Positions 16,324-24,721 of a DNA stretch of 64,000 nt are shown in pieces. The DNA is from JACDEA01 sp963742585. GTDB taxonomy: Bacteria > Actinomycetota > Acidimicrobiia > Acidimicrobiales > JACDEA01. The stretch lies in assembly GCA_963742585.1 (NCBI GenBank), contig CAVUMI010000003.1, positions 1 through 64,000 of the forward strand. Direction: 5' to 3'. The position numbers and the translations under genes are program-made. Every line of letters begins with the position of its first letter. Position 1 is the stretch's first letter. The notes under the pieces are model-generated. The model saw only the letters and a list, made by a program, of their open reading frames with translations. It searched no databases and was not told where the DNA came from.

Positions 16324-17339
16324 GAGACGTCGCCATTGTCAGTTACGCGTCGATCTCGGTCGACAGCACCGACCTGTCCGAGACGCAGTTGCTCTATCCG
16401 GTCGTCACCGAGGCCATCAAGCAGTCGGGCATCCCGCGCGACGAGATCGGTTTCACCTGCGCAGGCAGTTGTGACTATCTACAGGGCGCCCCGTTCGCCT
16501 TCGTCTCCAATCTCGAGGCGACGGGAGCGTGGCCGCCGATCTCCGAGAGTCACGTCGAGATGGACGGCGCGTGGGCGCTGTACGAGGCCTGGGTCCGGTT
16601 GCAGGACGGCGACATCGATGTCGCCCTGGCGTTCTCGTCGGGCGTGTCGTCGCGCGCCAAGGACCTCAACGAGGTCACCAATGTGCAGCTCGACCCCTAC
16701 TACCTCATGCCGCTGTGGCCCGGCCACCTCGGGCTCGCCGCCCTCCAGGCGCGAGCCCTACTCGACAACAGCGGGTACACCGAGCGCGACATGGCCGAGG
16801 TGGTGTCACGGAGTCGTGGCGACAACCGCAGCGTCGACCAACTGCTCGCCGAGCCGTACGCCGTCGCGCCGCTACGGGCGCATGACCTTCCGCCGGTCAA
16901 TGACGGCGCCGCCGCGGTGATCATGGTGGCGGGCGACCGGGCCAAGGAGGTCTGCAGCCGACCGGCGTGGATCACCGGCATCGACCACCGCACCGACCCG
17001 CACTACCCGGGCGTGCGCGACTTGGCGACGTCCCCGTCCGCCCGCATCGCCGCCGAGAAGGCGGGCGTCGGCAACGGTGAGGTGGAAGTGGCCGAGTTGT
17101 ACGCGGCGTACAGCCACCACGAGCTGATCCTGCGCGACGCGCTGGGGTTGGGCGAGAAGGTCGAGGTCAATCCGAGCGGCGGCGCGCTGGCCAGCCACCC
17201 GTTCATGGTCGCCGGCCTCGCTCGGATCGGCGAGGCGTTCCGACAGATCAACCAGAACGGCCGGAATCGCGTCGTCGCGCATGCCACGTCCGGTCCCGCG
17301 CTGCAACAGAACCTCGTCGCCGTACTGGAGGCCCGCTAG
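16320..17339 (+). CDS. ltp4: Ltp4-like thiolase-fold protein (lipid-transfer/SCP2-thiolase family)
   Basis: 339 residues of the SCP2-thiolase superfamily. The position of the thiolase nucleophile reads SHVEMDGAWALYEAW, with no Cys, so classic thiolysis is unlikely. LASHPFMVAG keeps a His near the second active-site loop. In mycobacteria Rv3521-Rv3522(ltp4)-Rv3523(ltp3) sit in the same order next to cyp142, the arrangement seen here. Aldolase-type C-C cleavage, as in Ltp2, is the best guess. GTG start overlaps the DUF35 stop. Confidence 0.82.
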   Translation: MRDVAIVSYASISVDSTDLSETQLLYPVVTEAIKQSGIPRDEIGFTCAGSCDYLQGAPFAFVSNLEATGAWPPISESHVEMDGAWALYEAWVRLQDGDIDVALAFSSGVSSRAKDLNEVTNVQLDPYYLMPLWPGHLGLAALQARALLDNSGYTERDMAEVVSRSRGDNRSVDQLLAEPYAVAPLRAHDLPPVNDGAAAVIMVAGDRAKEVCSRPAWITGIDHRTDPHYPGVRDLATSPSARIAAEKAGVGNGEVEVAELYAAYSHHELILRDALGLGEKVEVNPSGGALASHPFMVAGLARIGEAFRQINQNGRNRVVAHATSGPALQQNLVAVLEAR

Positions 17340-18482
17340 ATGGAACGTTGCGCAGTTCTCGGTATCGGCCAGACCAAGCACGCCAAGGTCCGCGAGGACC
17401 TCTCGATGGCCGGTCTGGTCCGCGAGGCGGGTCAGCGCGCCCTCGACGACGCGGAGATGACGTGGAAGGACGTCGACGCGGTTGTCATCGGGAAGGCGCC
17501 CGATCAGTTTGAAGGCCTGATGATGCCGGAGGTGTATCTGGCCGACGCGCTGGGTGCCAACGGCAAGCCGATTTTCCGCGTGCACACCGCGGGCAGCGTC
17601 GGTGGGTCGACTGCGGTCGTCGCCGCCCACCTCATCACGAGCGGCGTGCACGAGAAGGTGCTCACCGTCGCCTTCGAGAAGCAGTCGGAGGGCGACACCA
17701 CGTGGGGCCTCGGCGGCGGTCGCAGCGGCAGCATCGGCGCGGGCGGGTATTTCGCGCCGCACATCCGCGCCTATATCGAGCGGTCGAAGGCACCCGAGTA
17801 CATCGGCTGGATGGTCGCGACGAAGGACCGCAAGAACGCGTTGAAGAATCCGTACGCGCACCTCCAGCTCAAGGACATCACGCTGGAGATGGTGAAGGAG
17901 TCCCCGATGGTGTGGGACCCGGTGCGACGGCTCGAGGCGTGTCCCGCGTCCGACGGCGCCGCGGCACTGGTGCTCACCAACGAGACGATCGCGGATGCGT
18001 CGAGCCGGCCGAAGGCGTGGGTGCACGGGCTCGCGGTCCGCAGCGAGCTGGGCCAGTTTCCGGGGCGTGACCCGGTCAACCCGCAGGGTGGGCGTGATTG
18101 CGCGGCCGACGTCTACAAGCAGGCCGGGATCACCAATCCCCGGCAAGAAGTCGACATGGTCGAGTGCTACGTGCCGTTCAGCTGGTACGAGCCGATGTGG
18201 ATGGAGAACCTCGGCTTCGCCGCCGAAGGCGAGGGCTGGAAGATGACCGACGAGGGTGCCACCGACTTCGGCGGCGACCTGCCCACCAACGTGAGCGGCG
18301 GCGTCCTCTCGTCCAACCCGATCGGCGCGTCGGGGATGCTGCGCTTCCTCGAAGCCGCGTCGCAGGTGCGGGGCACCGCCGGTGAGCATCAGGTCGACGG
18401 CGCGCGCACCGCGGTCGGTCACGCGTACGGCGGTGCGTCACAGTTCTTTGCCATGTGGGTTGTGCGTTCGGAGAAGCCGTAA
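17340..18482 (+). CDS. ltp3: Ltp3-like thiolase-fold protein
   Basis: 380 residues with the SCP2-thiolase fold. The nucleophile loop is HTAGSVGGSTAVVAAHLI without a Cys, and the usual GHPxGxTG loop is SNPIGASG with Asn for His. Both catalytic residues of true thiolases are therefore missing. This is typical of Ltp aldolase-like proteins, which need a DUF35 partner. It starts directly after the ltp4-like stop and shares TAATG with echA19. Probably acts with the ltp4-like and DUF35 proteins as one complex. Confidence 0.85.
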   Translation: MERCAVLGIGQTKHAKVREDLSMAGLVREAGQRALDDAEMTWKDVDAVVIGKAPDQFEGLMMPEVYLADALGANGKPIFRVHTAGSVGGSTAVVAAHLITSGVHEKVLTVAFEKQSEGDTTWGLGGGRSGSIGAGGYFAPHIRAYIERSKAPEYIGWMVATKDRKNALKNPYAHLQLKDITLEMVKESPMVWDPVRRLEACPASDGAAALVLTNETIADASSRPKAWVHGLAVRSELGQFPGRDPVNPQGGRDCAADVYKQAGITNPRQEVDMVECYVPFSWYEPMWMENLGFAAEGEGWKMTDEGATDFGGDLPTNVSGGVLSSNPIGASGMLRFLEAASQVRGTAGEHQVDGARTAVGHAYGGASQFFAMWVVRSEKP

Positions 18483-19282
18483 TGAGCCAGGGCAAGCCTG
18501 ACCTGATTGTCGAGCGCGAGGGTCACGTGTTGATCCTCACGATGAACCGGCCGGAGGCGAAGAACGCGCTGTCCGGCGAGATGATGCAGTTGATGGGCGA
18601 GGCGTGGGACGAGGTCGACGCCAACCCCGACATCCGCTGCGCGATCCTCACGGGTGCCGGCGGCGCGTTCTGTGCCGGGGCCGACCTCAAGTCATTCGCC
18701 GCGTCGCCCCCGGGTGAGTCAATGGCGTCGGGCGCCGGCGGTTTCGATCCCAAGGTCATCAAGCCACTCCTCAAGGGCTACCGGCTCAGCAAGCCTCTGA
18801 TCGCCGCGGTCGAGGGTCCCGCCATCGCGGGCGGCACCGAGATACTGCAGGGCACCGACATCCGCGTCGCGGGGGAGAGCGCCAAGTTCGGCGTGTCAGA
18901 GGTGAAGTGGAGCCTGTTCCCGATGGGCGGCTCCAGCGTGCGCCTCGTCCGCCAGATCCCCTACACGGTTGCGGCCGACATCCTGCTCACCGGGCGTCAT
19001 CTCAGCGCGGCGGAGGCCAAGGAGATCGGCCTCATCGGCTACGTGGTACCCGACGGCGGTGCGCTCGACAAGGCCAAGGAACTCGCTGATTTGGTCGCGG
19101 CCAACGGCCCGGTTGCCGTGCAGGGCGTGTTGCGCTCGATCCGCGAGACCGAGGGCATGAACGAGACCGACGCCTTCGAGATCGAGTCGAAGATCGGCAT
19201 CGAGGTATTTCTGAGCGAGGACGCGCGGGAAGGCCCCCGTGCATTCAAGGAGAAGCGGAAGCCGAACTTCCTAGGGCGCTGA
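18482..19282 (+). CDS. echA19: Enoyl-CoA hydratase, EchA19-like
   Basis: 266 residues of the crotonase fold. Oxyanion-hole segments GAGGAFCAGADLKSFA and EGPAIAGGTEILQGTD are present, and GESAKFGVSEVKWSLFPMGG carries the catalytic Glu region. AGGTEILQGTDIRVAGESAK and EGPRAFKEKRKPNF match mycobacterial EchA19, as I recall it, almost word for word. EchA19 hydrates the steroid side-chain enoyl-CoA. It is last of the operon from 15341. The 3' end overlaps the convergent MFS gene by 12 bases. Confidence 0.9.
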   Translation: MSQGKPDLIVEREGHVLILTMNRPEAKNALSGEMMQLMGEAWDEVDANPDIRCAILTGAGGAFCAGADLKSFAASPPGESMASGAGGFDPKVIKPLLKGYRLSKPLIAAVEGPAIAGGTEILQGTDIRVAGESAKFGVSEVKWSLFPMGGSSVRLVRQIPYTVAADILLTGRHLSAAEAKEIGLIGYVVPDGGALDKAKELADLVAANGPVAVQGVLRSIRETEGMNETDAFEIESKIGIEVFLSEDAREGPRAFKEKRKPNFLGR

Positions 19283-20650
19283 TTCGCCCGCGGCGACGGC
19301 CATAGCCCGGTCGACGTCGGCGCGCACGTGGCGGCGACCGCGCCACACCACGAGGGCGCCGACCCACACCAGCGGCGTGACGATCAGGAACGCGTTGGCT
19401 ACGTGACCCTCCAACTCGCCGTCGACGGTGAACTTGAACTGGTCAGCGAGCAGCCCGACGATCGGCGGTGACCCGGCGGCCACCAGTCCGGCGAGGAAAC
19501 CGGTCACCGAGAAGGCGATCCCGCGGATGGTCGACGGCACGACCTCGGCGATCATCACGGTGAGACCGGGCAACCCGGCGACGATGCCGGCCACGCCGAT
19601 CACCTGAACCGGCAGCCGGAACCACAGCGGCACTGGGAAGAACGACAGCCAAAGAAGGAAGCCCCCGCCGGCGCTGGTGACCGCGGCGATGAGCATCGGC
19701 GCGCCTTCGTACCTATCGCGGAGCCGGTCGATAGCCAGCGCGCCGGCCCACGTGCCCAGCAACGCACCGATGAGGATCAGCCCGGCCGCCGCGCCGGCGC
19801 CACCGGTGTCGCCCAGGCTCGAATGGCGCTCGTAGAACGCGGGCGCCCAGAAGGCCAGGCCTTGTGTCGCGCCCGATGCGATAGCGGTGCCGATCATCAG
19901 CGAGCGAAGTGTCTTGATCCGCAGCGCCTCCCGAACGTCCTTCAGCAAGGCGGCGACGCCGCGGGTGCCGGTTCCGACGGGGGCGATGTCGTCCTGCGCT
20001 GCAGCAGGGTGATCACTCTCCCCGCGCCGCGGCTCGGCCATCCGTGAGACCACCAGCGCGAGGATCGAGCCGGGTACGCCGACGATCAGGAATGCGGCGC
20101 GCCAGCCCCAGAAGCTCGCGACCAGCGCGCCCAAGCCGATCCCGATCGGGCCACCGACAATCGGCGCGATGCGCTGGATGCCGTACGCGCGGCCGCGGAT
20201 TTCCGGCGGGTAATAGTCGGCCATGAGCGACGCGGATGCCGGATTGTCGATGGTCTCGCCGGCGCCGAGCACCGCCCGGACGCCGAGGAACTGCCCCCAG
20301 TTCTGCACGGCCGCGTTCAGCGCCGAGATGGCGCCCCATGACGCCATGACCGCGGCGATCACCCGGGTGCGCTTGAACCGGTCGGCGACGTAGCCGGCTG
20401 GTAGGACGACGAGGAAGCCGGCCAGCACCGCGGCGGTCGACAGGAGGCCGGCTTGGAAATCGCTGAAGCCGAACTCGTCCTGCACCTTGGTGAGGACGCC
20501 GGGCAGGATGCTGCGGTCGACGGCGTCGATGAAGGCCACCGCGGCGAGGAGCAAGGCCGGCCGCCGTCCGTACCGCCCCCAATCAACGCGAGTCTTCTCC
20601 GCGCCCTTCGTCTCCCGGATCGGCTCCGGCTGCGCCTCCGCCTCCCTCAT
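19271..20650 (-). CDS. MFS transporter (spinster-like)
   Basis: 459 residues with about 12 transmembrane segments. The inter-helix motif GYVADRFKRTRVI and DRSILPGVLTKVQDEFGFSD are as in spinster-type MFS carriers; substrates include lipids. The first 20 residues (MREAEAQPEP onward) are a translated copy of the dispersed repeat, where the ATG of other copies is changed to ACG, so the natural start may differ. It diverges from the kstR-like gene with a KstR-like box between. Possible role: uptake or export of steroid compounds (inference). Confidence 0.85.
   Translation of the reverse strand: MREAEAQPEPIRETKGAEKTRVDWGRYGRRPALLLAAVAFIDAVDRSILPGVLTKVQDEFGFSDFQAGLLSTAAVLAGFLVVLPAGYVADRFKRTRVIAAVMASWGAISALNAAVQNWGQFLGVRAVLGAGETIDNPASASLMADYYPPEIRGRAYGIQRIAPIVGGPIGIGLGALVASFWGWRAAFLIVGVPGSILALVVSRMAEPRRGESDHPAAAQDDIAPVGTGTRGVAALLKDVREALRIKTLRSLMIGTAIASGATQGLAFWAPAFYERHSSLGDTGGAGAAAGLILIGALLGTWAGALAIDRLRDRYEGAPMLIAAVTSAGGGFLLWLSFFPVPLWFRLPVQVIGVAGIVAGLPGLTVMIAEVVPSTIRGIAFSVTGFLAGLVAAGSPPIVGLLADQFKFTVDGELEGHVANAFLIVTPLVWVGALVVWRGRRHVRADVDRAMAVAAGESAP
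20604..20647 (-). repeat. Dispersed GGAGGCGGAG repeat, diverged copy inside an ORF
   Basis: On the minus strand it reads GGAGGCGGAGGCGCAGCCGG and continues to CGGGAGACGAAGGGCGC. Homology to 14002-14045 extends past the position where that copy has ATG. It lies at the start of the MFS gene and is translated. Confidence 0.6.
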
Positions 20651-20662
20651 GTAAGCCAGAAT

Positions 20663-20676
20663 CAGAACACGTTCTC
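20663..20676. promoter_or_regulatory. KstR-like palindrome between MFS and kstR genes
   Basis: CAGAACACGTTCTC is a nearly perfect palindrome with the AAC-AC-GTT core; the outer T and A are C here (6 of 8). It is centred in the divergent region, consistent with autoregulation by the repressor encoded at 20706. Confidence 0.65.
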
Positions 20677-20705
20677 ATCCGCCCGACAAGGGCTACTGTC
20701 CGCGC

Positions 20706-21296
20706 ATGGCTGAAGCCCTGCCGGTAGCCACGTTGACGGCGGGCCAGCACGCGCGCCGCCAGCGCGTGGTGGCCGCGGCGTTGGAACTCGCCGCTGCCGG
20801 TGGCTATGAGTCGGTGCAGATGCGCGATGTGTCGAACCGGGCCGATGTCGCGCTGGGCACGATCTACCGCTACTTCTCCTCAAAGGATCATCTCTTGGCC
20901 GCGGCGATGGCCGACCTCACCGCCGGGCTCCACGTACAGGTAACCGACGTCCCGCCCAAAGGCGCCAGCGCGGCCGACCGGCTGGTCGATGTGTACCGCC
21001 GAGCGACGCGCGCCCTCGAGCGGCAGCCCAAGCTCACTGCCGCGCTGATCACCGCGCTGTCGTCGCCGGACGCCGGCGTCAACGAGAACGCCGCACTCGT
21101 GCGCGGCCACATCGGCGGTATGGCCCAGGAGATCCTGGCCGAGCTCGACCCCAACGTGCGCGAGGACATCGTCAGCGTCCTCGGTCATGTCTTCTACTCG
21201 ACGCTTACCGCGTGGGCCCACGGTCGCCATCCGTTCTCCCACGTCATGCGCGAACTCGAAAAGGCGATCCGCCTACTCCTCGCGCCGTACGCCTAG
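20706..21296 (+). CDS. kstR: TetR-family regulator, KstR-like
   Basis: 196 residues. The helix-turn-helix (about 25-60) reads ALELAAAGGYESVQMRDVSN then RADVALGTIYRYFSSKDHLL. Mycobacterial KstR, as I recall it, has GGYEAVQMRAVADRADVAVGTLYRYFPSK, nearly identical through the recognition helix. The ligand domain (LTAALITALSSPDAGVNE, TLTAWAHGR) also follows KstR. KstR represses cholesterol genes and is released by a steroid CoA thioester. TACTGT at 20694 lies 12 bases before the ATG with no ribosome site, so a leaderless message is likely. Adjacent KstR-like box. Confidence 0.85.
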   Translation: MAEALPVATLTAGQHARRQRVVAAALELAAAGGYESVQMRDVSNRADVALGTIYRYFSSKDHLLAAAMADLTAGLHVQVTDVPPKGASAADRLVDVYRRATRALERQPKLTAALITALSSPDAGVNENAALVRGHIGGMAQEILAELDPNVREDIVSVLGHVFYSTLTAWAHGRHPFSHVMRELEKAIRLLLAPYA

Positions 21297-23147
21297 CGGT
21301 GCAGCCAGTCGGCTTCGGTCAGGCCGCAGTCGAGGACGTCGGGTGGCGACAGCAGTCCGGTGAGCTCGCGCGCATGTGGGGCGAGCGCGGCAGCCAGTGC
21401 GAGCAGCGTGTCGATATCGTCGCTGCTCTCGCGTTTCGGTGTGCGTAGGCGAGCGAGCGCGGACTGCTTCTTCGGGAAGGACACCAGCTTCACCTTGGCA
21501 TCAGGCGCCACGCCGGCGACCTGTTTGGCTAGCCGGATCGCGGCGGTGAGGCCGCCGAGTTCGTCGACAAGCCCGCGTTCGAGCGCGTCGGCACCCGTCC
21601 ACACGCGACCACGGGCGACCTGGTGTACCTGCTCGCGCGTGAGGCCGCGACCCTCGGCCACCCGCCCGGTGAACGTGTCATAGATGTCGTCGAGCTGGGC
21701 TTCGAAGCGCGCCTTCTCGCTAACCGAGAACGGCCGGTTGACTGAGTACAAGCCGGCGTTGGCGCTTGTCTTCAACTCCTCGACGTTGATGCCGATCTTG
21801 CGCTTGGCCTTGGCCAGGATCGGTTTGCCGGAGATCACGCCGATCGAACCGGTGACCGTGCCCGGCTGCGCCACGATCCGGTCGGCCCCGGCGGAGATGT
21901 AGTAGCCGCCCGACGCGGCGACGTTGCCCATCGACACAACGACCGGCTTGCCCTTCGCCTTGGCGTTGAGGACTTCGCGCCAGATGGTCTCCGAGGCGAT
22001 GGCCGACCCACCCGGACTATCGACTCGCAACACCACGGCCTTGACCCGCTTGTCCTTTACTGCCTTCCTGAAGGCCTCGCTCACCTTGTCGGCCACCATC
22101 GGGGAGCCTCCAGCCAGCGGGTTGACGCCGCGCTGGCGCGAGACGATCCCGCCGGTCGCGGTGACGACAGCGAGCGTCGCCGGTCGGCCCTTGCCCGGCC
22201 AGGGACGGCGCTTCACGCGCCGGTGATAGGCGGCGATGTCGAGCAGCTTGGCCTTGGAGCCGGCGCGTTCCTTGGCCCGTTCGACGGCCTGATCGCGGTA
22301 CGCCGAGCGCGTCGACCAGGCCCTCCTTCTCGGCCTGGGCGGAGAGGAACGGCCCGCGGTCGATCAGCGCGCGAACCTGCTTGTCGGTACGCCCGAGCTT
22401 GGCGGCGACGCCGGCTACCACCTGCTCGAAGGCGCTGTCGAGCCGGCGTTGGACATCCTCGCGGTTGGGCTTGCTCATGCGAGTGCGCGTCAGCTGGTCC
22501 GCCGCGCTCTTGTACTCGTGGCGACCTTCGAACTGGGTGTCGATACCCGCCTTGTCGAGCGCGCCCTTGATGAAGTTGATGCTGCGGTCGAAGCCGGCGA
22601 GTCCTACGTTGCCGACCGGCTGCAACAGCACCTCGTCGCACGCGGTCGCCAGGTAGTACGACGTGTTGGTGTAGTCGTCGCTATACGCGATGGCGAACTT
22701 GCCCGCGGCGCGGACGTCGGTCAGCGCGTCGCGCAGCTCTTGTACCTGGGCCAGGCCGGCTTCGCTCGACAGGGCGTAGACGAGCACACCCTTCACGCGC
22801 CGGTCGGCGCTCGCCTTGAGGAGCGCCTCGACCGTCTCGCGAAGGGTCAGCTGTTTTGGACCGGTGATCGTGGCTAGCGACAAGCGCTCCGACGGCGCTT
22901 CGTTGGGCATTGTCGTGAGGTCGAGCTCGAGGACGACCGGCCTGGCCGTCGCGCGGGCGATGACGGTGACGACGACGCGCAGCAGGATCGCGGCGACGAC
23001 CGCGATACCGAGTCCTTGGGCCACGCCCGGCAGGTGGTCAGCGACCCAGTCGACCCCCAGGCTGATGCCGATGACCACGGCGATGGCGACGCTGGCCAGC
23101 ACCACCAGGCCCAGAAGTCTCTGGACGCCCCTAGCGATCTTCTCCAT
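21293..23147 (-). CDS. sppA: Signal peptide peptidase SppA (S49), interrupted by a frameshift
   Basis: The N-terminal part in one frame (23147 to about 22302) has two hydrophobic segments and the first S49 domain. The C-terminal part (about 22302 to 21293) has the second domain with the Ser nucleophile region VVSMGNVAASGGYYISAGAD. They join as LVDALG-YRDQAVERAKERAG if one extra base near 22302 is removed. The joined length of about 618 residues equals the long SppA form. A membrane-bound serine protease that degrades signal peptides. TGATG overlap with the ligase gene upstream. Confidence 0.88.
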
Positions 23148-24610
23148 CAGATCGCTCGGTCCCGGCCTTCCCAGTACGGGTCGCGCAGCTTGCGCTTGTA
23201 CAGCTTCCCACTTGGATCGCGCGGCATCTCGTTGGTGTAGTCGATCGACTTCGGGATCTTGAACTTGCCCATGCGGTCGGCGCAGAACGCCAGCAGTTCC
23301 TCGGTAAGCGCGCCGCCAGGCTCTATGCCCACCGCCGGCTCGACGACCGCCTTGATCTCCTCACCCCAGTCGGCATGGGGAATGCCGAAGACGGCGACGT
23401 CACCGACCTTCGGGTGCATGAGGAATACGCCCTCGATCTCGGCCGGGTAGATGTTCACGCCGCCGCTGATGATCATGTCGGATTTGCGGTCGCACAGGAA
23501 GAGGTAGCCGTCGTCGTCGAGGTAGCCGATGTCGCCCACGGTGAAGAACCCGGCCTTGCGACTCGCCTCGGTCTTGTCCTTGTCCTTGAAGTACTCGAAC
23601 TTGGCCTCGGGCAGCTTCATGTAGACCGTGCCGGGTTCGTTGGCGGGCGCGTCGTTGTCGGCGTCGTCGAGGATGCGGATCTCGGCGTTGGGCCACGGGC
23701 GACCAACGGTGCCCGGCTTCTTCAGCCACTCTTCGGGCGTGACCAGCGTGCCGCCGCCTTCGGTCGCCGCGTAGTACTCGTAGATCACCGGGCCCCACCA
23801 CTCGAGCATCCGTTGCTTGATGTCGACGGGACAGGGGGCGGCGGCGTGCACCATCGATCGCAGCGACCCGACATCGGCCTTCTTCCGCTCGTCCTCGGGG
23901 AGAGCGAGCATCCGGTGGAACTGCGTGGGCACGAGGTGGCTCTCGGTGACCTGGTACTTACCGATGAGGGTGAGCATTTCGGCCGGATCCCACTTGTCCA
24001 TGAGCACCACTGGGTGACCGATTTGAATGGCTGCGCTCGAGAAGGCCAGCGGCGCGGTGTGGTAGAGCGGCGAGCCGCAGATGTGCACGTTGTTGTCGTG
24101 CGACTGCACCCCGAACATGCTGAGGAATCCGGCCGAGAACAACGCCTGCAGTTCGGGCTCGACCCCAGGCAGCCCGCGGCGCACGCCCTTGGGCCGTCCG
24201 GTCGTCCCCGACGTGTAGTGCATGGGCTGGCCGGCTTGGCGGTCCTCGGGCAGCGTGTCGGGCTGGCCCTTGACCAGGTCCTCATACACGCTGAGATCGT
24301 CGACCATCACCTTGGCTTCGGAGTCTTCGACGATGTACGCGATCTCCGGTGCCGCCAGGTGGTGATTGATCGGCGTGAAGTACCACCCCGCCTGGCCGCA
24401 GGCCAGCGACAGCGCGTACATCTCCACGCAGTTGTGCAGCAGCGCGGCAACGCCGTCGCCCGCTGTTAGCCCACGCGAACGCAGACCGTGGACGAGCTTG
24501 TTGCTCTCCGCGGCCAGCTCGCCGTAACTCAACTCACGCCCGTCGGGGCCGACCAGCGCGAGCCGGTCCGGTTCCTCGCGGGCGATCTCCCAGAACCCGA
24601 GTGCAGACAC
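23147..24610 (-). CDS. Acyl-CoA synthetase (FadD4-like AMP-binding enzyme)
   Basis: About 487 residues. P-loop-like MHYTSGTTGRPKG, EYYAATEGGGTLV, GDIGYLDDDGYLFLCDRKSD and MIISGGVNIYPAEIE are intact, and the catalytic Lys lies in DPSGKLYKRKLRDPY. It activates a carboxylic acid to acyl-CoA through an acyl-adenylate. The GTG at 24610 has TACTGT 12 bases upstream and no ribosome site, so probably leaderless; longer frames upstream run into the divergent HNH gene. Possible steroid-acid ligase given the setting. Confidence 0.9.
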   Translation of the reverse strand: MSALGFWEIAREEPDRLALVGPDGRELSYGELAAESNKLVHGLRSRGLTAGDGVAALLHNCVEMYALSLACGQAGWYFTPINHHLAAPEIAYIVEDSEAKVMVDDLSVYEDLVKGQPDTLPEDRQAGQPMHYTSGTTGRPKGVRRGLPGVEPELQALFSAGFLSMFGVQSHDNNVHICGSPLYHTAPLAFSSAAIQIGHPVVLMDKWDPAEMLTLIGKYQVTESHLVPTQFHRMLALPEDERKKADVGSLRSMVHAAAPCPVDIKQRMLEWWGPVIYEYYAATEGGGTLVTPEEWLKKPGTVGRPWPNAEIRILDDADNDAPANEPGTVYMKLPEAKFEYFKDKDKTEASRKAGFFTVGDIGYLDDDGYLFLCDRKSDMIISGGVNIYPAEIEGVFLMHPKVGDVAVFGIPHADWGEEIKAVVEPAVGIEPGGALTEELLAFCADRMGKFKIPKSIDYTNEMPRDPSGKLYKRKLRDPYWEGRDRAI

Positions 24611-24686
24611 GCGGCGACAGTAACGGAACGACGCGCTTCGGCGTCTTGGGGCTCCAAAATTCCGTCTATCCACGGGCCCGAATGAC

Positions 24687-24715
24687 TTGCAATCGAACAC
24701 ACGTTCGCATACGAT
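24687..24715 (+). promoter_or_regulatory. Promoter with LexA (SOS) box for the DUF222-HNH gene
   Basis: TTGCAA (24687-24692), 17 bases, TACGAT (24710-24715). The spacer contains CGAACACACGTTCG at 24694-24707, a perfect CGAAC-N4-GTTCG actinobacterial SOS box. The expected start of transcription coincides with the ATG at 24722. Confidence 0.8.
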
Positions 24716-24721
24716 GAGGTG

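Noticed and set aside
24694..24707. Eighth KstR-like box
   Set aside because: The spacing is AAC-N4-GTT, not N2, and fits the SOS box exactly.
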